A DNA stretch of 64,000 nucleotides from Phytoseiulus persimilis (GCA_037576195.1 CM075103.1:25628723-25692722), one strand, 5' to 3'; positions 25,394 to 38,466 are shown, counted from the stretch's first letter. Made by a program: numbers and translations. Notes: generated by a model from the sequence alone, not told the origin.

Positions 25394-28316
25394 GGCCGTT
25401 GGCGCTAGTCGGCTCTAACAACCATGGTCTAGTCTTCACTCGATGTGGCGTCTTCGTTTGCCAGGCGGCCGAGCAAGAACGAACGGAGCCGCCAGGCGGC
25501 GGCCATCATCGCTAGTCTGTCTACTGGGTCAATCACGAACGAATCGAACGGCCGCTTTCGCCATCGCGGACAACTTCATCCCTCAACAACCATCTCAACT
25601 GCTCGTCATTTTTGTCGTCGTCCTACAGCCGGCCCCTGAACCCAGTCGCCCGTTCGCTCACGAGCCCGAATGATCTGTCGATTCGAACTCCTCGGCGGAA
25701 GGGAACATGAGGCGACGAGTTCCAGGAGCGAGCAAGCTGCCCGACGAGGTGAACCAGCTCGAGTCCGGACCCCGATCTCAACAGGAGGCGCGGATCCCGG
25801 GAACGGAAAACCGGGCCGCCGGGCCAGAATCATCTTTCGGTGTACGTGCACCGCTCTACGGATCCTTCCGTCCGTCTTCGGCCGTCATCCGCCTCCGAGA
25901 CTTCTTCCAATCCAGCTATCTGCTCTTGAAACATCTGTTCGAAACTGCGGTTCGTTGGGGTGACGTCAACGTCCGCTACTCGGCAACCCAGTTTGTAACA
26001 GCGTTGCCGACCGACCCGTTGCCAAAGTGTTCGGGACGCGGGCCATGAGTTGCTCCGGCCAAGAGCCGCGGCGGAGATGCGCCAGACAGACCACACAGAA
26101 CCGACGCGTGGCCCTTCAGAACACCGAATCAGGGTCACGGCGTTCCCTCGAGCGCTGACGCCGAGTCAGCCTGAGCATTGCGCACCGCCAAGACTCCTTC
26201 GGCACAGGACGAACCAGGCCATCGCCGAAACCACTACCGCCATCCAGCCAGTCAGCCAGGCGGGCGGCCAGCCAGCCGTCCACTTCGGCAGCCACGACTA
26301 CGACGATCGTGGCGCCGCCGAACAAAATCGGCTTCTGGAGAACACGCTGCGCGCAAAACCCCGAAGAAGCGGCATGCGGCTTGAGCTTTGGGAATTCCAT
26401 GCCACGAGCCCATGCCGATGACGCAACGCGTCCACGTCGGATCCCGATGCGAATGAGTTCAGAGGATGTCCCGTGTGTCTACTGGAGACTGAGTTTTCGA
26501 TCGGACTCCTACCCCCCGCCCCCCTCGGAAAACACATAAACACGATGCCATGAGGTTGATATCATCTCCAGAGGTATACCAGAAGCGCTGGTGCGGGAAG
26601 AAGTCCAAAATCGCGTTCCATATCCTGACAGAGATAAACCCATGAGAACCGAAGCGTGCGTACGCTCGTTCAAATCTGAGGAACTGCTCCGGAACATCGA
26701 TGAGGGCGGAGGAGCGCACGATTTTCCGCGAGCCTCGGAAGGGCCGGTCATCACCCAGCCGTAAGCCCGACCCGGTGGAGTTGAGGAAGGCTCTCATTAT
26801 TCACACTCAAACGTTCGACGCGAAGGCGGTCGGGCGGAGCGGGGGCGAGAACCGGTCTGCACTGAGTGTCACGGCACACTGGGCCGTAGAGAGCTCCGAA
26901 CGGACGCGTCTCAGCGCCATCGACAACGAACTAGCGACTCCCGTTAGGCGGCGAAGTTCACGGATCGATGTTGCCGGTGTGATGTCATGACTGCTATGAG
27001 CCGGTCGAGCCGCAAAAGAAATTAGTCTGACCCTCGAGGACGTTGAACCCTCGGCTTTCAACGACGGTTGCGTCCTCTTCCGCGCAACTAACACTTGGCT
27101 TTCGCAGTGGTTTCGAGAATAAGGTCTAGAAGCCGACGGGCCGTTCGAGTTTACGTTGAACGACCGAATAGCTCTTCTGCAAATAGAAGAGCTCTTGCTA
27201 CACTTCTGCTCCACCAAAGCGACTTTTCGGAAGAATTTGGTACCGTCAACGTTCAACAGGCTCACTCAGCACCCGATCCGACGGAACGCGGGCTCAATCG
27301 GAAAACTGAGGAATCCTCCCGGAGCATTCCGCAAACGGCGTCTCCAGCAGCCGGAGCGGGACTTGGCGCCCTCAACTCCGCGACGACGAGGCGTCAGAAA
27401 AGATGGAAGCACAGAAAACGGCTGCAGTAACTTCTGAAAAGTTCCTGATAGCTCGACAGTGTTGCTCGGCGGGCGGGCGTCTGCACGGCCGGTTTTTCTG
27501 TGGGTCAGAATTGCGGGAAGACGAGTGCGTGGCAGGGATGGCGAATTTCACAAATCCCTCCACTCGACTTTGACTTCGCCATCGCACTCAGCGCGGCTAC
27601 AGATCCGCAAAGTAGCCTGATCAGGTTCGGCGGAGAACGTCCACCTGCTGTGACCATGCCCGGGAGTTGTCCTTTGATTTGGGAGATGAGTCTTCCGCGT
27701 CGAGCCTGATGCGGGAATTGTTCCCTCATCCGAGCGGGGTCCATCGAAGTTCCCGGCTCCCAGCGTTCCCCGTCGGATCGGTAGGCGAACTGAATTAATT
27801 TCATCTGCTGTTCGAAGTTGGTTGAAATTGTGACCGAGATCAGTGTTTGGATCCACTGCTGATGGTACTTCGAATGAGTAGGCGCTGACGTAGGCGTCGA
27901 TTCCACCTGGCGAGCAAAATAGGGCGTTCGGGAGATCGCTGGGCTCACTACGCCGAATCAATGGCTCAATGGAGGTTCAATGATCGAGTTTCAGTGAGCT
28001 CCCGTGAGCTGGGAGTCTCGTACCGAGGGTTCCGAGCTCCCGGAGCCCTGGGCGAGCTCGAGAAATCAGTGGAGGACGTGTTGCTCTCCGAAGAACTCCT
28101 CCCGGAGATCTCCGACAGCCGCTTGCGTCCGATCCCGCACCCACGTCTCGGGATGCGTCTCCGCATCTTGGTTTCCATCCTCATAACCCGCCACACGGGT
28201 CTCGCGTTACTGGTTTTTCCGAAATGAGGACAAAAATTGACAAATGCCATCGGGCCACGAACTTTTCGAAGCAACAATGAACGTCGGCCCAACATCTCAT
28301 AGAGGAACAGTCAATC

Positions 28317-28349
28317 GTCACTCACTCACTCACACACACACACAACACA
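28317..28349. repeat. CACT then CA simple repeat
   Basis: Three CACT-type units followed by about seven CA units. A plain microsatellite in non-coding DNA. Confidence 0.8.
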
Positions 28350-30486
28350 AGAAAGCTCCTTCGTTTGGTTTCTGGAGTCCCGGGAGCAACGATGCTGGGT
28401 CAGCGTCCCGAAGCTCTTGGAGCTGCTGGCTACGTTGCCATCAGTCGCTCAGCAGCTCACAGCCGTCAGAGCTGGCAACAGCAGCGCAGACTCGCTTCGA
28501 AGTCACCCACCTGTGTTCCGTTGTTCGATCACTGCTTGGACACAGACACCGTGGTAATGGTGGTGGTACGGGAGCCGCCATTCGCTTCCCGCTGGACCTG
28601 ACCGGGGGCTGTCACGACAGGGGTTCTAACACCTCGCTCAGATCTAGCTTCCAGATGAGGTCGCGGGGACTCGGAAAGGAGAAGTCTGGACCCGTGGCAG
28701 CGACTTCGTCAGGCGGCACTTAGTTCCGCTGACCCCGAAATGCCACCGCCACCTGCACCGGATTGAACCCCGTTCGAATAAAGAGCCGCATCTACAGGTG
28801 GTGGTCGTCAGCGATCCTCTACCTCCACACGATCTAAGAAGAGCGAAGTTAGAGTCGAGACCTACCGAAGCGTCCGTCACGCAAGAATTACACGACGAGG
28901 TGAAGTAGAGAGACGGAGTACGGAGACGCTCTATTACACGGACGGCGACAGTTTGACACCAGCACAGGAGGTACACTGAGCACACACTTGCACGGCAGCC
29001 GCGTGGCCTCCGCTAACCGCTTTCGACCGGGACTAACTGAACGGGCCCTTGCCGCGGTCGCTGCCTCTGCCCCGACACAGACCCCGGCTCCGCAACCCTC
29101 GCTGCTCCACTCGCCGACGCCTTGCCGCGACCGCCAGAGGGACTTTGCCATAGGCTTGCTCGATGCCAACCGGCGGCTCCAGCAGCAGCAGAACTGGTAG
29201 CAACAGAAACCGCGGCGACACCAACACCACGTTCGGGTGCGACGTTGGCCCGAGCGTTTTCCCGGGCTTCAGGATGAAGTTCAGGAAACCCCATCGTAGG
29301 GCCAGGAATTGCCAATAGGCCAGAGGGGAGACTACTGCGAGCCGTGAAGGATTCCGGCCCGCTCCTGGAGCTCGCGAAGTTCTCCCTCAGAAGGAAGAGC
29401 ATTCAGACGGGACTGGCACGCTCGCGAATATGATCGGCGTAAACTCCTTGTCACGCTGAACGGATACTGGTTCCCCTCTCGAGAGCTGCCGGGCACGGCT
29501 GGGAACTTGCGAAAATCTCCTCTGGCTTCGGTGATTTATCTGCGTCAGCTGCCACGTCACTATATCAGTTAGGGCGCGCTAACGTCACTTGACCGACGAA
29601 GAACACTAGAACGCCCTAGTTCATCGGAACCGAACCCGAACTGAGATAAGACGGTTCTGGTTAGAGCTATTCTGCTGGTCGCTAACGAACGCTTGAGGAG
29701 CTGTAGGAGACTTTGTCTGAGGGATTTAGAAGCCCAGACGCGCGTCTCAAACTCTCCTCTTCACGATACTATCCTGAAGGGTTCTCAGGAAAGGAGGGGC
29801 ATCGACTCGAGGGAACTTAGAAATGACTTGGTCGATGCGGGATGAGCAGCAGCCTTGCCGCGTTGGAATATTCACATTGATCCGCCAGTCGTTGTAGCAA
29901 TGACCGTTCAGAATCAGGGTCACGATCCAGGAGCCCACATCCACATTTCAGGAGCGAAGTTCAATCGAGGAGTATGCCGAACTGGATGATAGTCACCAGT
30001 TGATCTCGGTCATTCGAACGGAGGTGGAAGGATCGAGCCAAGCAGTAGCGTCAGCGTCGCTCCGGTGCTATTTCGGACGAGAAATCTTAATTGTATCAAT
30101 TAAATAAACAGGCTAACTGGAGTCAGATCGGGGACCCGGGAGCTGGAGGGATTTCTTGGCTGATGGAGATCCTCGTTCACATCTTGTTCTCTAGCTGCTC
30201 TTGAAAACCTCGTGTTGTTATGTGATCCTCGCAGCTACGCTGAGGTTCTCTTGATTTGTGCCGCAACATTCTCAGCACAATCTCGCGATGGGATCGAGCG
30301 CTCGTCAGAATTCTCAGACCGTCCGGACCGTACTGGAAACAAAACGTGGCAAAAGCTCTTCTCGAAGACAATGCTCAACATGCTGAGCACGACCTGCATG
30401 CAGGATAAGCAGATTCCCCCCGTAGAACTGTGGGCGATACTCTGCCCACGCATGGACTTGCTGGGAAACCTTACCAGGTAGCTTGG

Positions 30487-30495
30487 TAACTTTAT
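30487..30495 (-). terminator. Candidate polyadenylation signal of the MPV17L-like gene
   Basis: CTTTATTGA on the plus strand gives AATAAA on the minus strand, about 580 bases beyond the stop of the MPV17L-like gene. It is the first good signal downstream, so a 3'UTR of that length is inferred. Confidence 0.4.
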
Positions 30496-31068
30496 TGAGC
30501 ATTCATTTCATGTTCGTATCGAGAACATTCGCCATCAAGCTTGAGCTGGGGGCACGATCCGGTGGGAGGCTTGGAAAATTCCCGCGCCACAATCGATGAG
30601 TGAAAATCTTCGGAAACGTATTTCTCATCGAAACCCGTCGTAACGAGGAACCAAAGGTCAGGATTGAGATTTCCGGGTGGCGAACTTCACCGGGGGAGGC
30701 AGGTCGCGCTCAGGTGTAGTATTTTCTGCTCCACCTCCATGTTCGTTCCAAGCTCGAAGACGGATTGGCACGGAGGAACTCATGGCGCTTTCGCTGTACG
30801 GGAAACTGTGTCCATCGCATTTGCATGCTCTTTGGCACCGGGGACGCTCGTCTGGAACGAAGTATGCCAAGTATTTTGAGTCATGAAAGCTGGAATCGCT
30901 GGAACTGTTCAAATCGAGAGCCGCCACTGGCCCCAGCACGTATCCGAGCCCAGCTTCTTCGCAGTGTTCTTCGCGAGCTTTGTTATGGCACCGGGAACGC
31001 AGCTACAAGGAACCGGAACGCCACGCGGTCGTGGATCGTAAAAACACGGGGAGCTTTGGCTTTGAGTA

Positions 31069-32378
31069 CTATTGACTGGCGAAGCGAATGAGTTGCCGGC
31101 ATGTCTTGACGCAAGGAACAGTCGAAAATGAACTTACGTTCCTCTTGCATACGCATAGGATGTTCACCCAGATGAAAGAACAGGCTCCAACAGTGACGAC
31201 CCGGGCCGCCGGGGGCATGAAGAGGAAATTACAGCACTGCACCGGAATCCAAAAGAGACAGGAGAGCTGGAAGGAAGAGCTCCGCTTTGGAAGGCGCGAA
31301 AACGGGAGCGTTCATACAATCGAGGAGAAAGCGTGTCCATGGATTTGCATCGACTGCATTAGTCACACACATATCTGTTCTGACGATTCCATAAATCACA
31401 AACTTGTCGCGTTGGAACACAGATCGGTTCGATTCAGGGAACTCTACTCACTTTGTAGGTGGGCCACCATTTGGCTTTCGTTTCTGCGAGGATATCCTCT
31501 TTTCGTTCTAGAACGCTCATGGCTGCGACAGGGGTAGATTCTCGTTAGCGGTTTATTGTATTTCCATTTAGATTTCGATCGGATCATTGTGGTCATCGCC
31601 CCCGTTTATTACCTGTGTAGAAAGCGCCCAGCAGTGTGGACGAAAGGAGAGCCTGGTCGATGAGAGCTTTCTGAAGCGATACGACGACTGTCGTTGCGGG
31701 CAGTGCTTTATCAAGCGCCCGGTAGAAATAGAATAATGAAGGTCCATAAATACAAGTGCCGATGATTGCGTATCTGAAATTTTTGTTCACTCGTATCGAT
31801 TCATTGCCCAGCTTCCACCTCAGGACCCTGATATGCGGAAGAGCTCTCGACAGATCACCGACCCAACTGTCTGAGCTCCGCGGCGCGAGTTCGAACCTCG
31901 AGTCCAGTCCAGCTTTCAATGCAAATGGAAACGGTCAAGAAAACGTAGTCGACACACGACGAAGAACGGAGTATCATTCATCAGCTTTATCGATATTTGA
32001 AACGAAATCCCAAGCTCCCTCCAACTTCAATATTTCGCAAGCTATCTCTTGTTGTGAGCAGAATTCCTCTTTCGATCCGAATGTGGGCCAAAAGGAGAGA
32101 TTGCGCGCATCTGCCCAAATAGATTGTGAGATGATAATACTGCGTCCATCGTTCAGATGCTGGCCATTAGTTGATTTTCACTGGTTGTTCAGGAAGAACG
32201 AAGAGTGAACTTACCTCGCCACAACAGAAAAGTCGAACTTCCTCTCTGGCTCATAGTGTTTCAGTATAACTTGCTGTGTCAACTCCGCCGTACATATCAT
32301 CGACGTGTAGGTGGCAGTGTTTGCGAGCAGCGGCCGCCGTCGGAAGATTGCGCTTATCTTACTGAAAACCCCAGACAT
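31069..32378 (-). CDS. MPV17L: MPV17-like small membrane protein (Mpv17/PMP22 family)
   Basis: Exons 32378-32215, 31773-31613, 31522-31452 and 31266-31069 splice in phase to 197 aa, matching the MPV17-like protein (human MPV17L, 196 aa). Family members are four-helix membrane proteins of mitochondrial inner or peroxisomal membranes linked to reactive-oxygen handling and mitochondrial DNA upkeep. Recognisable blocks are RRPLLANTATY near the start, RYAIIGTCIYGPSLFYFYR, the DQALLSSTLLGAFYTAMSVL block, EDILAETKAKWWPTYK, then LSCLFWIPVQCCNFLFMPP and SFIWVNILCVCKR. The fourth exon's acceptor was set at 31267 because it restores the conserved FWxPVQxxNF block. A strong donor-like AAC|GTAAGT at 31138/31137 means the last 22 codons could instead be replaced by a short unseen exon. 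The targeting compartment cannot be decided from sequence. Confidence 0.88.
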
Positions 32379-33536
32379 GTTCCTGTTGGGGAACGTGGGC
32401 TGAGCGGCATAAGCTCTAGAATGCAGCGACTAGAGAAACATCGCGAGCGATCAGATGGATTCAACCTTGCTCATGACGTCGCCTTTCCGTTGACGCTACG
32501 GCCACGCATGCGCAGTGTAAGGCGAATGCCTCCTTTCACAGACTTCTCCGCGAACGCGCCCAGGTAACCCAAGTGAAGTTCTGAATCCGACGAGCCGTCG
32601 GTCTCCAACGAAATCTGAACCAATTTGGACTCGTGGAACCTAACTTCTAGCAATTGTGATTTCATCCAATCAGTTCCCTGGCGGAAATGCTCCGAGCCCC
32701 TCTAATGAGTCCCGAGATGGTGCCACGGGGGTGAGCTCGGCAGGAACAAAACACTCGAACCTTTTGCTTGGGCCAAGTTCCTGATCTAGGACGCCCAGTG
32801 CATTCTCCGGACGGGAGGATTTTTCGCTCCGACTGGATATGGTCAGGCGTTGGTTCTCTCTCGTTCAAAGTTCCCCTAGCACTGTATTACATCCGCACGT
32901 ACATACATCAGAGCTGTACAGCCTGGAGCCGACCTTTAGGGCATGAAAAACCCTCACCGAGTGCCTGACTCGAGATGGAGGTCCCTTACGGATTTCTCAA
33001 GAAAAACGTCCGGTGAGGAGAGTTTCATCGAGAGTTCAACGAGAAACTTCTTCAATAGCGAAGAGACAACATATACCTGAACCTCGTTGGCTTTTATTGA
33101 ACATTGTGCAGAAACAACCCGAGTTACCGATACAGTTCCCTGATTCAATGTTCGTCGAGTTATATTCCTCATTGCCACTTTCTCACACCGGGAATCGCCT
33201 GTGAGTCATCATGGTGTCTCGAAAACGGAAAGTACATGGTTTCAAGCAGCTTCGGGGAAAAATCGTTTTTTTCCCATCCAGCTAGGTGACACTTTGCTTT
33301 TTCGTCTCACAGAGATTCACAATATGTACATGTATGGTGAAGTGAGATGATAAGCCTTCGATAAGAGCTTCTCATGTAGAGGACCGCAAACATTTCACGA
33401 ACCCCCTCTCTACGAGGTGTAAGTAAGCTCAGTTGAGCTGTCGTACGCTATCTGTGGTATGACTCCATGCTTCCATCATCTAGCGGCCAACTCGTTACGT
33501 CAGGACTTCATCAGGAGCGAATATGCGATTGTACAG
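32379..33536. other. Interval between MPV17L and carbonic anhydrase genes
   Basis: Contains the MPV17L promoter and probably the 3'UTR of the carbonic anhydrase gene. A minus-strand AATAAA (TTTATT, 33093-33098) could end that transcript. Open frames here are short and unrecognised. Confidence 0.4.
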
Positions 33537-33747
33537 TCACGTCCAAAGCGCGAAATCGGGGAATCCGAACAATCTTGAACGTTGTTGACTCTCGCCAAAA
33601 CTGTCGTGGGTGGAAGATTGAAAGTTTCAGTAGCAGCAAGCTTGGTTGTATGAATCGTGCCCAAAGCTCGGTCACTTACCGAATTCTCCCATAGAATGTC
33701 ATACGTCCGAAGTTGAGGAACACTGTCCTCAGGGTGGAGAGATTACC
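33537..33747 (-). CDS. Possible last two exons of the carbonic anhydrase gene
   Basis: Two candidate exons, 33747-33680 and 33600-33537, have a GTAAGTG donor, acceptors CCGGTAG and CCACGACAG, and phases that continue from the previous exon. They would add residues beginning GNLSTLRTVFLNFGRM and end at a TGA. There is no homology to guide the choice and no GPI or membrane signal, so confidence is low. Confidence 0.25.
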
Positions 33748-34023
33748 CTACCGGGTTCAGAAATCAGCCAGCCGCGTAGAGCGGAGCATAAGTGCTCGTA
33801 GTATACATCTGGAACATGGATTATCGATTGGTGACTCTGGGGAGTATGGCATTAATATGATTACATCGCGATAAAGTATATATGCGTAATAAGGAGACTT
33901 ATTGCGTGCTGTTTTTTTTTCTTTTCAGGTGATCTCAATCACGTGCTCATGCGACGAGCACAGAGTCCCTGCGGCGGGAGTTAGGTGGTCAGATGATATT
34001 CTTCCACGATATTCTAAGCTCAC

Positions 34024-35870
34024 CTGCACCGCCCGATCGTTCAAGGGTTGAAGCGGTCGGATGTTGTCAAGTTTCTTCCAGCTATCCAGTTTGTCGTTGA
34101 GCGACAGACGGTGCAAATAGCGAAACAGCCGCAATTGATGGTTGCCGATGTATGTCGGCGGATAGAACAAAGTCCACGTTACGATCTGTAGTGGAATATC
34201 GTCAAAGAAACCTCCATATCAGAGGAGGAGCAAAATGAGACAACATACTGGGGCAATATTCTTACGCAGATGAGCGAAATACACGACGTCGTAATCGACT
34301 AACCTCGTCGCAAGGAGGGACCGTCAGCGAGCCGTAGTATCGAAAGTAAGCCGAGATGTGATTGGGTAGAATATCCTCGAGCGCCATTGTGACGTTGATC
34401 GAAAACTCAGGCTCCAGAATATGAGCAACCGCATCGGTCAGCACTGCCAATCTCGGATTGTTCGAGTAGGGCGAAAGCTGTTGGGAAACGATTGTGCACA
34501 AGTGGTGTCCGAATGGTTCATGCGAATCTGCTCCCATCAGTCACCTATTGGGAGGTGTTTCATGTCCGAAACGCAGCGAATCTTACCGCGAACAGTGTCG
34601 ACACGACTTCGAGACCATCCGGGTACTCGAAAGCCTTGTAAAGATCCGCATATTTCTCATTATACATCAGCATATGGCATTCGAGTGAGTAGTACTGTCC
34701 GTTGATCGCATGTTCCGAAGTCCAGTGGAAGTGGACACTGTGCAAGTGGTATCTGCAGAAGCGCGAGTGGAGTTGTGAATGCGTGACGAGACTATAGATC
34801 CGATTGGCGAGGAACTGTTGCCGCCACGGATGGCGCGTTTTCTGAGACGAACAACAATCAGAGCGGCTTCCTCGCTCACGGATTCATGAGGAGAATCGTT
34901 GAAAGACAAAGAAAAAGTGAGTGCATTATAGACATATGATTTGTTTCTCGAGTGGCAGACTGGAACTTGAGCGCCGGGTTCGATCCCCACCGCTAACGCT
35001 TCGATTTCTCGCTCCGGAAGTCCCAAAAAGTGATCAATCGCCAAGATCACCGCTTGAGATTACCTGTGTGGGCTGAAAAAGCCTCCAATGAAGGGCTCGA
35101 GGAACACAGAACCAGGAACAGAGTCCTGACGACTCGAACAATGGGGACTCTTACGGTCGGCCTCCCCTGCAGCCCCTCATGGGACCTGAGCTTGCTTCAT
35201 TTCGGGAATGTCACCGACAAACAACGGGAACTTTCGAGATGCGTGTCATCGGCTCAGAGGAAGCGCCCCGTGTTCGGACCGCACGATAACCTCGACTCCC
35301 AGAGTAAGTTGAGATCGAGAGGAGGGAATGAAACTCAACCAGAAAGAGCTGAACCGCTCACCCATGGCGAAAGCCGGTGTCTTTCACACTCACCTGTCTT
35401 CTCCGTTCACCAGCCCTATTGGCGGATCGGTGACAATGGGCAGCAGAAGTACTGTCGATCCGATATTCTTGACGTTATACACTCGCTTGTCTTTGAATCC
35501 ATGCAGAAGTATCCTGCCGAGAGAGGAATTGACGACTACATGCGATAGATCTATGTTGATGGGAGACTGCCGCGTGCCAGCACACGCCGGGAATTTGCTG
35601 TGCCAAGCTTTTGGGGCGATGCTCTGCTCGTAGCCCCAGTCCCGTCCGTAGAATAGACCTTTGAAGTTCCCAGCGGCTGCAAAGAGAAAACACCGCTTTC
35701 CACCTGACACCAGAGGATCCTATCACATCGAGGGGAGAAAAAGATCCACGATTCGACAACTCCGAACTCTCCGCCTAACACTCAGTTTCTTCGACTCCGA
35801 AGCTGAACTCACTGCTCAGATGAAGCAGAGTCAGAAGCATCGAGCTGAATGCCACGTTGTCCAGCGACAT
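34024..35870 (-). CDS. Secreted alpha-carbonic anhydrase (C-terminal exon unresolved)
   Basis: Exons 35870-35813, 35676-35394, 34752-34587, 34477-34304 and 34185-34024 join in phase for 281 codons. The enzyme interconverts carbon dioxide and bicarbonate. The first exon encodes a hydrophobic leader (SSMLLTLLHLSTAG), implying secretion. Conserved features are QSPINI (56-61), the zinc ligands His121 and His123 (VHFHW) and His140 (LECHM), the Glu of TSEH (127), and Thr221 in GSLTVPP. Cys51 and Cys225 match the disulfide of extracellular isozymes. Ser93 replaces the usual proton-shuttle His64, so turnover may be slower. The TSEH follows HW directly, as in loop-short alpha enzymes. After Gln281 the frame meets a GTGAGC donor. 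Candidate tail exons 33747-33680 and 33600-33537 keep frame and end in a stop (325 codons in all) but lack an anchor signal; read-through would instead add a short tail ending at 33925. Confidence 0.88.
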
Positions 35871-38466
35871 CTTTTCCTCCGGAAAGTCCGCTCCGCTGCC
35901 CGAAGTTCTCACGTCGACGCCATCGCCTCGTTTGAAGTTCGGTATCACAGTCTATAGCACTTGAGCTTTTCTCCCTCTCTGTACGGGCAGCGGTTCACTT
36001 CATGCGAGATTGACGCACGCTCTACCAGAGCGTTTCGGAAGACTGAAGCCTCGCTAATGGACCTCGTTTCCTCATAGTCGTCGACAGCTGCTCAAACTCA
36101 CCGACTCCAAGGCCGTTCTCAGTTTTGTCTCGAGCCACGAGAGTATGCAAGGCAGGCGCGCAGAAAATCTCCGGCATTGTTTACGAGTCAAAGCGTTTTC
36201 GGATCGAAATTTATGGCGCAAGTTCACCGGTTGACGGTGACAGAGCTTCGGGACTGAACAACCGATCGTGGTCGGGAAAAATCTCCGCCAAGGCGAAAGT
36301 CAAGATTGAGTGTGCACGGTCGTAGCGAATTTTCGTCTGATCTGTTTCCGAAATACCCACGCGAGCCCTCTGCCTGATCGGAGCTTCCCGTGCTGAGTTT
36401 CGTTTCCTGATCTCAAGCATGGCGACATGCTCAGAAAGATCGAGACTGATCTGTTAGCCCATGGGAGTTGACGAGCGAGCTTCCGAAGCTGTCAGGTGCT
36501 GAAGGCACGAGGTTAATAACCTCAAGGTTGAAGCGGGGACCACGTGACCGCGAACGGCGACGATGATGGCAAATTGATATACGGGTGGCTGAAATGAAAA
36601 ATATCTTCGGCATCGCTTCCCATTTGAGTTTTTCAAAGATGATCACCCAAGCGGTTCACATGCTGCGTCCTTTCTCTCGCTTCCTTAGCGTTTTTTCGCT
36701 CGACCTTGAGGGAATAACGGCAGCCAAGACGATCTAGCCGAATGTGCTGAACGACCCCCAGCCCATTCGATCCCCGGGGCCAAGAATGTCTCATCGCGAC
36801 ATCGGGAGGTTTCCGCTGCGGAAAGACCCTCTCGGAACCTTCAGTCGACTCCCTCTGCGAACAAAACTCGCGATTGCGCAACTCCATGGAAGTTATCTGA
36901 AAATATTTCCGACTTGCTGATCGAGTTACGCGGCTCATCTCGGAACGGAAATCGATCTTTAGGACGAGAATTAGTGGGCTCCCCACTCAAGGGACTTTGC
37001 CAGCTAGCTTCGGATTCGTCCCGGATTGTTCGTGGAGCTGCACCCAATCCGTGACGGGAAAGTTCCGTCGCGGTCGAACCACGCTACGCATTCGGGATCA
37101 ACGCTTTGAGATCCGAATTATTGTGAGGATCTTGAGCTCCATTGGAGCCCTGGGCAGCGGACCTTTGACAGCAACTCGGTACATGACAGCGATCCAGAGA
37201 TCTCTGTGTCTTGTGGGAATTGCAAATATCGGCGGAAACAGCGAATGATGTGCGAGCGAGCTCGAGCGAGACTCGATCCGACGAGAATCAGAATAAAACT
37301 CTCACTGGGAACGTGAGAAGTGACGATTCATCAATGCCTCGGATGGAGATGTCAGTTGAGCAAAACGAAAAATACCGGGGGCGCTCACGCAAGTGCGACC
37401 AAGTCAACGGATCCCAATTCATCGGACTCGATGTAAACACCGCACCGAATCGATAGACGCTGGAATCGGCGCCCGAACGAGAGTCAAACTGGGTCAGCTT
37501 TGATCTCGATCGGAGGGTTAACTCAGTCCGCCGATAAAAGCTGCATCTGGACATGAGTTTGAAACAATCAGAGACCACAGCAGGGTGTGAGCCGCATCGC
37601 CCGGAGGCGTACGATGCTTAGCTCCTTTATGCGACCAGCTCCAGATTCGTTCTCGGATTCGGCCAAGTCCACAAAATCAGGACGCACAGAGAGGATCCAA
37701 CTCTAGACGGCCGAACGCACGATATCAATCGATTAGAATCGATGGTCGCCCTCTTTTAGCATTTGAAATTTAGTCGGTAACCCGAGCGCGCCCGGGACCG
37801 GGCCTGTGAAATACACGCTCGGAACTGCAAGCGTTTCCTCTATTCGATTCCCGTGACGGCGACCCCCCATGCGATTCACTTGCGTCGTTGCTCGTTCCGT
37901 TTCACGTCCCCCAATGCCTCACATTACACAGAAACTTGGCGATTTGGGAACCAATCTCGGAACACCGAGTGTGATCGAAACAAAGAATTTAGTTGTTCTT
38001 GGAAGCATTGCTTCCTGCTCCAGTTGAACATTCACGAATCATGTTGGGAAATTGATTCTCACTGATGAATAACAGATCATCTTCTTGAAATAGCTCGGCA
38101 TATCCTCCTGCTGCCGAGTTCTCTCGAACATTCAGTTGATGTATTAAACTGGATTCTCGGATTTCGGAGATCTCAAGTATGCCAGCGAACTCCGTTTCGA
38201 ATGCGGCAAACGCGCCCTGGAACGAGTTTCCGTTGCACTCTCATACGGTAGCGCCGACGTGCCTCCGTCTTTCCACCCGGCACCTCGAGACTCCCGCGAC
38301 TAGTCGATCATACAGCCTGGGAGAGACCTATCCTCCGGATTCCATTTCTTCGGCTTCGTTGTAACGAATCGCAGATCGCTCCACCATGACCCCTTTCCGA
38401 CAAAGAGAAGTCAATGTTGACAGAGAGTCGAAGAACAAGGCTTTGCGTCCAAACACGGTAGCACCG
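35871..38466. other. Promoter of carbonic anhydrase and gene-free spacer
   Basis: The carbonic anhydrase promoter must lie at the left end. The rest shows only short unrecognised ORFs on both strands and no clear repeats. Confidence 0.4.

Larger units (their letters stand above)
17143..30480. other. Gene-poor stretch without supported coding sequence
   Basis: About 13 kb with many overlapping ORFs of 60-180 codons on both strands, none with a recognised domain. Composition is fairly even with frequent TCGA/CTCG words, which lowers stop-codon frequency and explains the open frames. It may contain introns and further exons of the membrane-protein gene ending at 16995, or distal regulatory DNA. 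GCCT and CA simple repeats are listed separately. Some real short exons may be hidden here. Confidence 0.35.

Noticed and set aside
29747-29944. Minus-strand ORF with ILNGHCYNDWRINV
   Set aside because: Protein-like and with good codon use, but the frame is closed just upstream and no AG acceptor lies between that stop and the start of the frame; no family recognised.
30177-30335. Minus-strand frame YGPDGLRILTSARSHREIVL after a possible acceptor
   Set aside because: Good acceptor (TTTGTTTCCAG) but no recognised protein and no upstream partner exon.
34970-34996. tRNA-like T-loop GGTTCGATCCCC
   Set aside because: No acceptor, D or anticodon arms fold around it on either strand; it sits in a carbonic anhydrase intron.
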